From positions 21,613-85,612 of the forward strand of contig CANQUJ010000009.1 in the NCBI GenBank assembly GCA_947627005.1: a DNA stretch of 64,000 nt, written 5' to 3'. Position numbers and translations under genes: made by a program. Each line of letters starts with the position of its first letter. Positions within the stretch are counted from its first letter, which is position 1. This document shows positions 51,246-59,816 of this stretch, in pieces. The notes beneath the pieces were generated by a model. The model had not been told where the DNA came from, made no database searches, and worked only from the letters and a program-made list of their open reading frames with translations. Origin of the DNA: an uncultured Clostridia bacterium (GTDB lineage: Bacteria > Bacillota > Clostridia > Oscillospirales > Ruminococcaceae).

Positions 51246-52658
51246 ATGAAAGAGCGTTTAAAATCCGCAAACCCCTATCTTCCGCTGTGGGAGCATATCC
51301 CCGACGGCGAGCCGAGAGTTTTTGAATATAACGGCGAGAAGCGTGTATACGTCTACGGCTCGCACGACACCGAGCGCACCGCCTATTGCGGCCGCGACCA
51401 AGTAGTCTGGAGCGCGCCGGTCGACGACCTTACGAACTGGACCTATCACGGCGTATGCTATACCGCGACAAACGGCTCGATCCTCTACGCCCCCGACGTC
51501 GTTCAAAAGGGCGATACCTTCTATCTCTACGCCGCCGAAAACCAGGGCGGAAGGATAGTCGTCGCCTCGTCGAAGAACCCGGCCGGGCCGTTCGAGAACC
51601 CTGTTTTGACCAAGCTCGGCTTCGACCCGGGCGTTTTAGTCGACGACGACGGAAGAGTCTACGCGTTTTGGGGCTTCTGCTCTTGCTATTGCGCCGAGCT
51701 CGAGGACGATATGGCGACCATAAAAGAGGGGACTTTGAGAAAGCACCCCATCGGCCACATTCCCGACCCCTGGAACCCTGCGAACAACGAATCCGGCATA
51801 AATCTTCACGACGCGTTCTTCGAGGCCTCGAGCCCGAGAAAAATCGGCGGAAAGTACGTCTACGTCTATTCAAAGAGATATGTGACCCCTGTGCCGGAGC
51901 TCGGCGTATACGAGCCCTGCAACGGCTTCCTCTCATATAAGTGGTCCGAAAGCCCGCTCGACGGCTATCGGGACGGCGGGGATATCTCGTTCAACGGCGG
52001 CGAGATCCTCCCTCTTCCCGACGGCACCGGGCAGCAGACCTATCGTTGGGGCAACAATCACGGCGGCCTCGTCGAAATCAACGGCCAGTGGTACATCTTC
52101 TATCACCGCCACACCGGAACCGACGAATTTTCGCGCCAAGGAATGATCGAGCCGGTCGACGTCGCCATCGGCAAGGACGGAAAGGTCTACATCGGCGACA
52201 TAACCTACATAAACGGCGAGCCGGTCTCCTCAAAGCCTGTCGAGATGACATCATCGGGCGCAAGCGTGAACGGCCTCGACGCTTATAAAATCATCTCCGC
52301 CGGCTACGCCTGCCATATAAGCCCGCTCAACGGCGCGTATATAAAGCCTGTCTACGAGCAGGTCGAGGGGGTCTCCGCGCCGGTAGTAAACATCAAAAAC
52401 GGCGCGACCGTCGGGTTCAGATATCTTCAGTTCGGCTTGAATTCTCCGAAGACTGTTACCGTCAGCGCAAAGGCAGACAAGCTGACGACCGTTAAAGTAA
52501 GAGTCGACGGCTGGCGCGGCAGGGTAGTCGCCAAGCTTGAGATCAAAAACGGCGAGGCAACCGCCCCCATAACTTCGGGAATCATCGGCAAGAGAGCCGT
52601 TTACTTTGAATTTATAGGCGACGGTAACGCCGAGTTCGATTGGTTCACTTTTGATTGA
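51246..52658 (+). CDS. Glycoside hydrolase family 43, arabinofuranosidase/xylosidase
   Basis: A 470-residue protein with a five-blade propeller (about 1-320) and a C-terminal beta-sandwich of CBM6 type (about 335-470, ending GDGNAEFDWFTFD). The likely catalytic residues are the Asp in an early blade, FDPGVLVDDDG in the middle, and the Glu in HDAFFEASSPRKIGGKY. There is no signal peptide. With GH8 it would clear side chains and xylose units from imported xylo-oligosaccharides. The ATG at 51246 follows AGGAGG. Confidence 0.9.
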   Translation: MKERLKSANPYLPLWEHIPDGEPRVFEYNGEKRVYVYGSHDTERTAYCGRDQVVWSAPVDDLTNWTYHGVCYTATNGSILYAPDVVQKGDTFYLYAAENQGGRIVVASSKNPAGPFENPVLTKLGFDPGVLVDDDGRVYAFWGFCSCYCAELEDDMATIKEGTLRKHPIGHIPDPWNPANNESGINLHDAFFEASSPRKIGGKYVYVYSKRYVTPVPELGVYEPCNGFLSYKWSESPLDGYRDGGDISFNGGEILPLPDGTGQQTYRWGNNHGGLVEINGQWYIFYHRHTGTDEFSRQGMIEPVDVAIGKDGKVYIGDITYINGEPVSSKPVEMTSSGASVNGLDAYKIISAGYACHISPLNGAYIKPVYEQVEGVSAPVVNIKNGATVGFRYLQFGLNSPKTVTVSAKADKLTTVKVRVDGWRGRVVAKLEIKNGEATAPITSGIIGKRAVYFEFIGDGNAEFDWFTFD

Positions 52659-52678
52659 ATTTTTTGAAACGAAATTCA

Positions 52679-52737
52679 AGAATTAAAGAAAAATCAAGAG
52701 AAATCAAGAGAAATCGAAAGAAATTCAAATATATTTT
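52679..52737. repeat. Short purine-rich direct repeats
   Basis: Three near copies of AATCAAGAGA / AATCGAAAGA in tandem downstream of GH43. No hairpin with a T run was seen here. Confidence 0.55.
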
Positions 52738-52757
52738 AAAAAAGTTTTAAAAACCGC

Positions 52758-52786
52758 TTGACAAATCTTCGGGGCGGTAATATAAT
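52758..52786 (+). promoter_or_regulatory. Sigma-A promoter of rplM-rpsI
   Basis: TTGACA (52758-52763) and TATAAT (52781-52786), spacer 17 bp; both boxes are close to consensus. Confidence 0.9.
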
Positions 52787-52792
52787 ATCGAC

Positions 52793-52858
52793 TGTTGTCC
52801 GATAAAACTCGGAATAAGGCGGCGTTCGCCCCGTTAAGAACCTCCCGCCCTTAAAGAA
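52793..52858 (+). promoter_or_regulatory. Structured leader, probable L13 autoregulatory element
   Basis: CCGA-taaaac-TCGG forms a small hairpin, then AAGG-CGG pairs with CCG-CCCTT around an inner GTTC/GAAC stem. A leader of this kind before rplM-rpsI fits the Firmicute L13 leader class, but I could not compare it with the Rfam model. Confidence 0.55.
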
Positions 52859-52877
52859 TCAATCAGGAGGAATTACA

Positions 52878-53312
52878 ATGTCAACATTCATGGCAAACCC
52901 CCAGAACGTTGAGCGCAAGTGGTATCTTATAGACGCCGCGGGAAAGCCGCTCGGAAGAGTAGCCGCCGCCGCCGCTTCTATCCTCAACGGAAAGAATAAG
53001 CCCACTTACACCCCTCACGTCGACTGCGGCGACCACGTTATCATCATCAACTGCGACAAAGCCGTTTTGACCGGCTCTAAGCTTCACAAAAAGGTAAGAA
53101 GATGGCACACCGGCTGGATCGGCCACCTTAAGGAATACAAATATTCCGACATGATGGCAAAAGAGCCCGAAAAGGCTATGATCTACGCCGTTCAGGGAAT
53201 GCTCCCGAAGAACACCATCGGCGCAAATTCGCTCACAAGACTCCGTGCCTACAAGGGCGGCGAGCATCCCCATGCCGCGCAGAAGCCCGAGGCCATCGAG
53301 ATCGAGCTTTAA
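52878..53312 (+). CDS. rplM: 50S ribosomal protein L13
   Basis: A large-subunit protein of 144 residues. Family motifs are KWYLIDAAGKPLGRVA, GDHVIIINCDK, and the C-terminal AVQGMLPKNTIGANSL and LRAYKGGEHPHAAQKP. AGGAGG precedes the ATG. Followed 15 nt on by rpsI, the near-universal partner. Confidence 0.98.
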   Translation: MSTFMANPQNVERKWYLIDAAGKPLGRVAAAAASILNGKNKPTYTPHVDCGDHVIIINCDKAVLTGSKLHKKVRRWHTGWIGHLKEYKYSDMMAKEPEKAMIYAVQGMLPKNTIGANSLTRLRAYKGGEHPHAAQKPEAIEIEL

Positions 53313-53327
53313 TCGGAGGTATAGGTT

Positions 53328-53729
53328 ATGTACGAATCCAAGAATCCTTACTTTTACGGAACCGGCAGAAAGAAACATTCCGTCGCCCGCGTCCGCGTTT
53401 ATCAAGGAACCGGCAAGATCACCGTCAACGGAAGAGACATTGACGACTACTTCGGCCTTGAAACCTTAAAGCTCATCGTCCGTCAGCCCCTCAATCTTTG
53501 CGGCATCGCCGAGCAGTTCGACGTTGTATGCACCGTCGCCGGCGGCGGCGTTTCGGGCCAAGCGGGCGCCATTCGCCACGGACTTTCGAGGGCCCTTCTG
53601 CAATACAACGCAGAGCTTAGGCCCCAGCTTAAGGCCGCGGGCTTCTTGACGAGAGACCCGAGAATGAAGGAAAGAAAGAAATACGGCCTCAAAGCCGCAA
53701 GGCGCGCGCCGCAGTTCTCGAAGAGATAA
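53328..53729 (+). CDS. rpsI: 30S ribosomal protein S9
   Basis: A small-subunit protein of 133 residues. It has [15 protein letters not shown] near the N terminus, [16 protein letters not shown], and the conserved tail [24 protein letters not shown], which ends in the KR that reaches the P site. Transcribed with rplM, ending at a strong terminator. Confidence 0.98.
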   Translation: MYESKNPYFYGTGRKKHSVARVRVYQGTGKITVNGRDIDDYFGLETLKLIVRQPLNLCGIAEQFDVVCTVAGGGVSGQAGAIRHGLSRALLQYNAELRPQLKAAGFLTRDPRMKERKKYGLKAARRAPQFSKR

Positions 53730-53736
53730 AATTTTT

Positions 53737-53777
53737 GCCATTCGCCCCTCTGCTTGTTCGGAGGGGTTTGGCTTTTT
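53737..53777 (+). terminator. Terminator of rplM-rpsI
   Basis: GCCA..CCCCTC pairs with GAGGGG..TGGC and is followed by TTTTT. Confidence 0.82.
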
Positions 53778-53790
53778 AGGAGCATAATTT

Positions 53791-54339
53791 ATGGAAACGT
53801 TTGATTCTGTCAAAAAATACCTAAAGCCCTCGGCCGGGCATATCGCAATCGGCGCGTTCTTTCTTATTCTCGGGGCGGCGACCGTCTTCGGCCTTTTAAG
53901 AGAGGGGATAGCCTATATAGTCATCGGCGTCGTGATGCTTATTCTCGGCGGATGGCTTGCGGGCGCGGCGATAAGCGAGCGCTTGAAATTCAAAAAGCTC
54001 TGCGACGATATCGCGGACTCTTCGGAGTGCAGCGAGGTGATATCCGAATTTTCCGAGCCGGAGTTTTCTCCGAAAGAAGACCTTAAGCTCGGAAGCTCGC
54101 ACATCTTCGCGAAAAAAAGCGGCCTCTTTTTAAAGTACGAGGACGTTTTGAACCTTTACATCTATATCCACAAGACCAACGGAATCGAAGACCGCCGCGA
54201 GCTTAGGGCAAAGACCGCCGAAAGGATAGTCACCCTTGTTAAGCTTAAAAACGGCGGAAAGCAGGACTCCGTCGCAGAGGAGATCGTCGCCTTTATGCGC
54301 GAAAAGAACCCCGCGATAACCGTAGGATACAACAAATAA
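53791..54339 (+). CDS. Membrane protein of unknown function (paralog 1)
   Basis: A 182-residue protein with two N-terminal hydrophobic segments (about 16-65) and a cytoplasmic domain. The domain contains EFSEPEFSPKEDLKLGSSHIFAKKSG and KYEDVLNLYIYIHKTNG. The same layout and the motifs FSEPE, LG..hhFAKgSG and Y-DV appear in the next gene, so the two are tandem paralogs. No known domain is recognised. The C-terminal part may be a PH-like fold (inference only). Confidence 0.72.
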   Translation: METFDSVKKYLKPSAGHIAIGAFFLILGAATVFGLLREGIAYIVIGVVMLILGGWLAGAAISERLKFKKLCDDIADSSECSEVISEFSEPEFSPKEDLKLGSSHIFAKKSGLFLKYEDVLNLYIYIHKTNGIEDRRELRAKTAERIVTLVKLKNGGKQDSVAEEIVAFMREKNPAITVGYNK

Positions 54340-54365
54340 TTTCGCGCTTGATTTTCGGGGGCATT

Positions 54366-54920
54366 ATGGAAAATTTTAACGCCGCAAAAAAATTTATAAG
54401 GCCGAGGCCGTTCGGCTTCGCTTGGGGAGCGCTTTTTATCGCCTTGGCGGTCTTGGGCTTCGTTATGCGGGGCTTCGGCAAGGGGTATCGGGACTTTTTG
54501 AACATTTTTCTCGCCGCCGCGGGGATATACGCGATTATAAAAGAGCTAATCGCGCTTGTAAAGTTCAAAAAATATATCTCTTCGCTCTACGATAGCGCCG
54601 CCGCCGACGAGATCGCGCGGAATTTTTCCGAGCCGGAGTCCGTCCCTATACCCGAGGTCAGACTCGGCGAAAAATACCTCTTCGCAAAGGGCTCGGGGCG
54701 GGTTTTAAGCTATAACGACGTAAAGCGCATCTACCCGCAGATCAAAAGAACCAAGTCGACGGGGGATTGGCTTTCGCTTATCGCCCTGACCGACGACGGC
54801 GAGGTTATTCTTTTAAAAAGAAAAGACGGCGATACCCACGAGGACGTAAACGCGATAGTTTCGTTTATTCTCTCTAAAAACCCCGGCGCGCTCGACGGCG
54901 AGCTTAATGCCGAAAAATAG
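54366..54920 (+). CDS. Membrane protein of unknown function (paralog 2)
   Basis: A 184-residue paralog of the preceding gene: two hydrophobic segments (about 18-62), then NFSEPESVPIPEVRLGEKYLFAKGSG and SYNDVKRIYPQIKRTKST, and an ALTDDGEVILLKRKDGDTHEDV stretch that parallels VTLVKLKNGGKQDSV in paralog 1. It lies 26 nt downstream. The ATG at 54366 is chosen over a TTG at 54348; the ribosome site is a GGGGG very close to the start, so the start is less sure than most. Confidence 0.7.
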   Translation: MENFNAAKKFIRPRPFGFAWGALFIALAVLGFVMRGFGKGYRDFLNIFLAAAGIYAIIKELIALVKFKKYISSLYDSAAADEIARNFSEPESVPIPEVRLGEKYLFAKGSGRVLSYNDVKRIYPQIKRTKSTGDWLSLIALTDDGEVILLKRKDGDTHEDVNAIVSFILSKNPGALDGELNAEK

Positions 54921-54985
54921 CGATTCGCCTTTTATGGGGAAGACTTTTTCGCCCCGCCGCGCTATAATTTTCTTGAGGTGATAAT

Positions 54986-55504
54986 ATGGATACCGTTAAA
55001 ACAGGAAAATTTATCGCTCGGCTTCGGGCCGAGAAGGGGCTTACCCAGCAGCAGCTGGGCGACATTTGCGGCGCGACCAATAAGACCGTCTCTCGATGGG
55101 AGACCGGCTGCTATATGCCGCCGATCGAGGTTATGGAGATATTGTCGCGAGAGTTCGGGGTGTCGATCAACGAGATAGTCGCCGGAAGACGGCTTTCGGA
55201 GAGCGATTTTAAGTCGCAGGCCGAGCAAAATCTCGCCGAGGCTATCGCCGAGCCGGGCGCTTTCGGGCTTTCGGAGAGGATCGCATACTTCCGCAAAAAG
55301 TGGCTTTCAGACCATATTTTCGATATAGTCGCCGCGCTGATAATTTTGGCCGCGGCGGGCGCTGCGGCTTGGTTCTTGATAAGGCCGCTCTGCCCCGCGA
55401 TAGTAGCGATTGTCTTCATCGCGGAATACTGCTTTTTAAACAACAGAATGTCGGCCTACGTCGAGCAAAAGGCCTTCGGCGAGCGAAAAAGCAAAAAAGA
55501 ATAA
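54986..55504 (+). CDS. XRE-family regulator with C-terminal membrane segments
   Basis: A 172-residue protein with an N-terminal Cro/CI helix-turn-helix (FIARLRAEKGLTQQQLGDIC, TNKTVSRWETGCYMPPIEVM) and two C-terminal hydrophobic segments (about 105-150). Such membrane-tethered XRE proteins are common in Clostridia and may sense envelope state. The Rgg-like or Abi context is not supported. A TATAAT box is at 54963; GAGGTGA precedes the ATG. No clear target gene; the two paralogs upstream are candidates. Confidence 0.82.
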   Translation: MDTVKTGKFIARLRAEKGLTQQQLGDICGATNKTVSRWETGCYMPPIEVMEILSREFGVSINEIVAGRRLSESDFKSQAEQNLAEAIAEPGAFGLSERIAYFRKKWLSDHIFDIVAALIILAAAGAAAWFLIRPLCPAIVAIVFIAEYCFLNNRMSAYVEQKAFGERKSKKE

Positions 55505-55507
55505 AAA

Positions 55508-55537
55508 GTAAATGCGGCCGTTTCAGACCGCATTTTT
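55508..55537. terminator. Bidirectional terminator between the XRE and iscU genes
   Basis: AAATGCGG pairs with CCGCATTT with a T run on the plus side and an A run on the other; the genes converge here. Confidence 0.78.
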
Positions 55538-55541
55538 ATGT

Positions 55542-55967
55542 TCAGATCTCGCAGGTGTCCGGCGGGGCGACTTCTCCCAAAATCGGCTTCGGGTCGATCC
55601 CTTGGCGGGTATAGTAGTCCGAAAGGGCGGCGTGGATAGCCTGTTCGGCCAGAACCGAACAGTGAAGCTTAACGGTCGGAAGTCCGTCGAGAGCCTCTAC
55701 CACCGCCTTGTTGGTAAGCTTCATGGCCTCTTCTATCGGCTTGCCCTTGATAAGCTCGGTCGCCATCGAGCTCGTCGCGACGGCCGCGCCGCAGCCGAAG
55801 GTCTTAAACTTGACGTCGGTGATGACGCCGTCGTTGACCTTGATATACATCTTCATAATGTCGCCGCACTTGGCGTTCCCTACTTCGCCGATTCCGTCGG
55901 CGTCCGGGATCTCGCCCACGTTGCGCGGGTTGGCGAAGTGTTCCATAACCTTTTCAGAGTAGATCAT
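55542..55967 (-). CDS. iscU: Iron-sulfur cluster scaffold protein IscU/NifU N-terminal type
   Basis: The scaffold on which [2Fe-2S]/[4Fe-4S] clusters are built. The 141-residue product has the three cluster cysteines Cys34 (NAKCGD), Cys59 (FGCGAA) and Cys103 (LHCSVLAE), as in the Clostridia NifU-like form. The SUF-type zinc insertion of SufU is absent. The ATG at 55967 follows AGGAAG; a longer frame runs into iscS. It follows iscS by 32 nt. Confidence 0.94.
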   Translation of the reverse strand: MIYSEKVMEHFANPRNVGEIPDADGIGEVGNAKCGDIMKMYIKVNDGVITDVKFKTFGCGAAVATSSMATELIKGKPIEEAMKLTNKAVVEALDGLPTVKLHCSVLAEQAIHAALSDYYTRQGIDPKPILGEVAPPDTCEI

Positions 55968-55999
55968 ATAAAAACTTCCTTTCTTAAAATTCGGTATAT

Positions 56000-57196
56000 T
56001 TATTCCGCGTCGATGTCTTCGTCGCGCAAAATGCGCTCCCAAAGCGGGCTCATCGCCCTAAGCTTAGAGACTATCGCGGGAACTTTTTCGATGATATAGT
56101 CGGCGTCCTCTTCGGTGTTGTCGTCGCTCAAAGAGATTCTGAGCGAACCGTGCGCGGTCGAATGGGGAAGCCCTATCGCCAACAAAACATGCGAAGGGTC
56201 GAGCGAGCCGGAGGTGCAAGCCGAGCCGGAGGAGGCGCAGATCCCCTCTAAGTCGAGCGAGAGCAGAAGGCTTTCGCCCTCGATCCCCCTGAACGAAATG
56301 TTGACGTTTCCGGCAAGGCGCCTTTTCGGGTCGCCGTTAAGGCGTGATTCGGGTATCTTCAAAAGCTCGGCGATAATGCGGTCTCTCATCTTTGAAAGCC
56401 TTGCCTGCTTTTCCGGAATGTTCGCGGTGCAAAGTTCAATCGCCTTCGCCAGTCCGACTATCCCCGCGACGTTTTCGGTCCCCGCGCGCTTCGAGCGCTC
56501 CTGCGCGCCGCCGTGGATAAGGTTCGGAAGATTCACGCCGGTCCTCATATACATCGCGCCGATTCCCTTCGGGGCGTGGATTTTATGCCCCGACATCGAC
56601 AAAAGGTCGATATTCATCTTCGCGACGTCTATTTCAACGTTGCCGACGGCCTGAACCGCGTCGGTGTGGAACAAAACCTTTTTTTCGCGGCAGACCGCGC
56701 CTATTTCGGCGATCGGCTGAATTGTGCCTATCTCGTTGTTCGCGAACATAACCGTAACAAGGCAGGTGTCGTCCCGAATCGCTTTTTCAATGTCTTCGAC
56801 GTGAACCAGCCCCATCTCGTCGACCGGGACGTAGGTAACCTCGAATCCGTGTTTTTCAAGATATTCGCAGGTGTGCAAAACCGCGTGGTGCTCGAAAACT
56901 GTGGTGATAATGTGTTTTTTTCCGCGCTGCGCGCCCAAGTCGGCGGCGCATTTTATCGCCCAGTTGTCCGCCTCCGAGCCGCCGGAGGTAAAGTATATCT
57001 CGCTCGTCTTCGCGCCGATAGCCTTTGCTACCGTCTCTCTCGCCTTAAGTATGGCCCTCGCCGAGTCCATTCCGATGGAATATATGCTCGAGGCATTGCC
57101 GTAGCCTTCGGTCAGATAGGGCATCATCGCGTCGAGCACCGGCTTTGATATTTTGGTCGTCGCCGAATTGTCGGCGTAAACGAACCGTTTTTCCAT
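56000..57196 (-). CDS. iscS: Cysteine desulfurase IscS/NifS
   Basis: A PLP enzyme that takes sulfur from cysteine for IscU and thio-modifications. The 398-residue product starts [21 protein letters not shown], has the PLP lysine in [17 protein letters not shown] near residue 205 and the active-site cysteine in [18 protein letters not shown] near 325. The ATG at 57196 follows AAAGGATTG; a TTG 9 nt upstream is weaker. Transcribed as rnhA-iscS-iscU. Confidence 0.95.
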   Translation of the reverse strand: MEKRFVYADNSATTKISKPVLDAMMPYLTEGYGNASSIYSIGMDSARAILKARETVAKAIGAKTSEIYFTSGGSEADNWAIKCAADLGAQRGKKHIITTVFEHHAVLHTCEYLEKHGFEVTYVPVDEMGLVHVEDIEKAIRDDTCLVTVMFANNEIGTIQPIAEIGAVCREKKVLFHTDAVQAVGNVEIDVAKMNIDLLSMSGHKIHAPKGIGAMYMRTGVNLPNLIHGGAQERSKRAGTENVAGIVGLAKAIELCTANIPEKQARLSKMRDRIIAELLKIPESRLNGDPKRRLAGNVNISFRGIEGESLLLSLDLEGICASSGSACTSGSLDPSHVLLAIGLPHSTAHGSLRISLSDDNTEEDADYIIEKVPAIVSKLRAMSPLWERILRDEDIDAE

Positions 57197-57267
57197 AAAA
57201 ATCAATCCTTTCGTGAACTAAGCCTTCGGCAGGGGAGACCGCCCCCGCAGGTTTAAAAGCCGAGGCG

Positions 57268-57729
57268 TCATTCGTTTTCGGTCGTAAATTCCTGCCTATG
57301 GTTCATATATTCCGCGACTGCAAGGCTGTCGCATCTCTCGTTTTCCGGGTGGCCGGCGTGGCCTTTTATCCAGACAAATCTGACCCGATGAATTTCCGAG
57401 AGGTCTAAAAGCTGCTGCCAAAGGTCGGAATTAAGGGCGGGCTTATTGTCGCTCTTTTTCCAGCCCCTTGCCCGCCATGATCTCGCCCAGCCTTTTTCGA
57501 TTCCGTCGCAGACGTATTTCGAGTCGGTCGTAAGGGTAACGTCGCAGGGCTCTTTAAGCGCCCCGAGCGCGGATATGACTGCGGTAAGCTCCATTCTGTT
57601 GTTGGTGGTCTCGGGGTCATAGCCGGAAAGCTCTTTTCTGTGCCCCCGATAGATCAAAACCGCGCCCCAGCCGCCTGCCCCCGGGTTGCCGGAGCACGCG
57701 CCGTCGGTATATATCTCTACTTTTTTCAT
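57268..57729 (-). CDS. rnhA: Ribonuclease HI
   Basis: Cuts RNA in RNA-DNA hybrids. The 153-residue product has the catalytic DEDD set: Asp in [12 protein letters not shown], Glu in NNRMELTAV, Asp in TDSKYV, and Asp in NERCDSLA. The ATG at 57729 follows AAAAGG and fits the family start [10 protein letters not shown]. It heads the transcript with iscS and iscU 71 nt on. Confidence 0.95.
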   Translation of the reverse strand: MKKVEIYTDGACSGNPGAGGWGAVLIYRGHRKELSGYDPETTNNRMELTAVISALGALKEPCDVTLTTDSKYVCDGIEKGWARSWRARGWKKSDNKPALNSDLWQQLLDLSEIHRVRFVWIKGHAGHPENERCDSLAVAEYMNHRQEFTTENE

Positions 57730-57748
57730 TATTACCTTTTCACAGCAA

Positions 57749-57778
57749 AATATCGGTTGTTCATAGCTAACCGATATT
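57749..57778. promoter_or_regulatory. Perfect inverted repeat at the rnhA promoter
   Basis: AATATCGGTT-N10-AACCGATATT, a perfect 10-bp inverted repeat that overlaps the -10 box and the expected start of transcription. It could be an operator for an Fe-S or redox regulator, or a hairpin at the 5' end of the mRNA. Confidence 0.6.
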
Positions 57779-57804
57779 ATACTACTTGACCGTAAATTTG
57801 TCAA
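57776..57804 (-). promoter_or_regulatory. Sigma-A promoter of rnhA-iscS-iscU
   Basis: Minus-strand TTGACA (57799-57804) and TATAAT (57776-57781), spacer 17 bp. Confidence 0.88.
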
Positions 57805-57843
57805 TACGATATCGCCCGCGTTATCCTCTATCTTCTATCTTCT

Positions 57844-57880
57844 AAAATATGGCCGAAGCTTTCGCTTCGGCCGCTTTTAT
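57844..57880 (-). terminator. Terminator of pepF
   Basis: GGCCGAAGC-gaaa-GCTTCGGCC stem with an ATATTTTAG tail on the minus strand. A TTTTATTTAT tail on the other side would let it work both ways. Confidence 0.78.
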
Positions 57881-57896
57881 TTATCTGCCATTGCTT

Positions 57897-59660
57897 TTAT
57901 TTCTTCGCGACAAGCCTTTCAAACTCGTCTACCTCCGCCTTATAAGACATCAAACTCTCCGTCCAGAACGCCTTGTCTGTAAGGTCTATATCCGCGACCT
58001 TTGCCGCGCCCTCGACCGTCGCGATCGGGGTGGTATAAAGAAGCTTTCTGTATACCGGTACGAAGTCCGCGCCGTATTTAAGATATTTCTCGTAAAGCCC
58101 TCTTGCGAACATCCCGCCGAAGGCATAGGGGAAGTTGTAGAACGAAAGCCCCGAGCTGTAATAATGCCCCTTGCAGAGCCACATATAAGGGTGAAGAACG
58201 CTGTGGTCGAGCCCGTCGCCATAGGCGGTCTTCTGCGCTTCGAGCATAAGCTCGCAGAGCTTTTCTGCCGGAAGAAATTCGTTCTCGCGGTTCTCGAATA
58301 CCGCAGTTTCAAAGAGGTATCTCGAATAGATGTCGCAGATGATCTGCGCGGTGTCCTGAAGCCGGCTTTCGATCAAGAAAAGCTTCTCGTCGTCGGTCTG
58401 CGCGGCCTTTATCGCGGCGCTCATAACGACGTTTTCGTTAAAGGTCGAGGCGGTCTCGGCCACCGGCATAGAGTAGTCGTTGTTAAGCGGGCGGTGTTTC
58501 TCTAAGTTAAGGTTGTGGAAGGCGTGCCCAAGCTCGTGGGCGAGGGTGACAACGTCGGTCAGCGCGCCGTCGAAGTTAGTAAGAACTCTGCTTTCGTTGA
58601 TCCCGTTGAGAGATGCGCAAAACGCCCCGCCGACTTTTCCTTCGCGCGGGTAAAAGTCGATCCAGCTCTCGTCAAAAGCCCGCTCTACCATCGCGGCAAG
58701 GTCTTTGTCGAACCCGCCGAAGATGTTTAAAAGATAATCCTTGGCCGTTTCGGGGGTGAATCTTCTTTCGCACGAGCCCATCGGCGCAAATAAATCATAC
58801 CACGGCAGACCGTTTTTGTGCCCCAGCGCCTCTGCCTTGATTCTCAAATAGCGGTGGAAGATGTTCATATGCTCTTTCATCGCTTCCAAAAGCGCGTCCA
58901 AGGTCTCGCGGGTCATATGAGAGCGGAACAAAACCTGTTCGAGCGGCGAGCCGAACCCGCGAAGCCTCGCGCCGTTTATTACCTGAAGCTTAATGCTGTT
59001 AAGCGCGAATGCGACCGAGTCTTTGATCTTTTCATAGCAGGCGAGCTCGGCCTCGTAGGCGTCTTTTCTGACGGCCGGGTCGGGGCTGTATGCGAGGTTT
59101 CTAACCGACGAGAGATTGAGCTTTTCTCCGCGATAGTCCGCCGTGACCGAAGAGGTCAGATAGCTGTGAAGGTCGCTCCAGGCGCTTCCGCCGCTGATGT
59201 CGTAAAGCGCGGCGATCTCTTCACATTCGTCGCTAAGGCGGTGTTTTTGCGCGTCGCGGAGGTTTTTAAGCATAAATTCGTATTCTTTGAGAATCGGGTC
59301 GGATTCGATAAGCTCGTCGAGATTTTCTATCGAGGCGATATATCTGTCGATCTTCGTTCCGGCCTTTGCGGTAGAGCTTAGCTTGCCCATAAGTCTGCCG
59401 ATAACCGAGGCGGACTCGGTGTCTTTTGTGTTGGCGGAAGAGCGCAGGCTTGCGTAGGAATAGAGCCGGCTTATCAAAAGCTCGTCCTCTTCGCCCTGCC
59501 TAATGTATTCGAGAAGAGCCTCTTTCGGCGGAAGTGAAGAGATCTCCTCGGCAAAGCGGTTGGTTCGCGCGATGGATTCGTCGAGCTTTTTCATATCCTC
59601 GGCGAATTTCGGGTCGTCATAGCCCTTGTAAAGCGCGTCAAGCGACCATTCGTAGTTCAT
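57897..59660 (-). CDS. pepF: Oligoendopeptidase F
   Basis: A cytoplasmic M3B zinc metallopeptidase that degrades oligopeptides of about 7-17 residues. The 587-residue product has the zinc motif VTLAHELGHAFHNLNLEKH near residue 374 and the third ligand in MPVAETASTFNENVV. The family-wide helical N terminus (WSLDALYKGYDDPKF) sets the start at 59660, after AAAGGAG. A single-gene transcript. Confidence 0.94.
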   Translation of the reverse strand: MNYEWSLDALYKGYDDPKFAEDMKKLDESIARTNRFAEEISSLPPKEALLEYIRQGEEDELLISRLYSYASLRSSANTKDTESASVIGRLMGKLSSTAKAGTKIDRYIASIENLDELIESDPILKEYEFMLKNLRDAQKHRLSDECEEIAALYDISGGSAWSDLHSYLTSSVTADYRGEKLNLSSVRNLAYSPDPAVRKDAYEAELACYEKIKDSVAFALNSIKLQVINGARLRGFGSPLEQVLFRSHMTRETLDALLEAMKEHMNIFHRYLRIKAEALGHKNGLPWYDLFAPMGSCERRFTPETAKDYLLNIFGGFDKDLAAMVERAFDESWIDFYPREGKVGGAFCASLNGINESRVLTNFDGALTDVVTLAHELGHAFHNLNLEKHRPLNNDYSMPVAETASTFNENVVMSAAIKAAQTDDEKLFLIESRLQDTAQIICDIYSRYLFETAVFENRENEFLPAEKLCELMLEAQKTAYGDGLDHSVLHPYMWLCKGHYYSSGLSFYNFPYAFGGMFARGLYEKYLKYGADFVPVYRKLLYTTPIATVEGAAKVADIDLTDKAFWTESLMSYKAEVDEFERLVAKK

Positions 59661-59703
59661 AATAATTCTCCTTTCGGGTTGAGGGGTGATGGCTTATATT
59701 TTC

Positions 59704-59732
59704 ATTATAGCATATTTTTTCTAGGATGTAAA
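59704..59732 (-). promoter_or_regulatory. Sigma-A promoter of pepF
   Basis: Minus-strand TTTACA (59727-59732) and TATAAT (59704-59709), spacer 17 bp. Confidence 0.82.
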
Positions 59733-59816
59733 GCGGTCGGAAAATGCGAAGAAATCTCGAAAACGCTGGATTTTTATGAAAAAACGTGTTATAATCGCAA
59801 AAAAGAGGTGTGAAAA

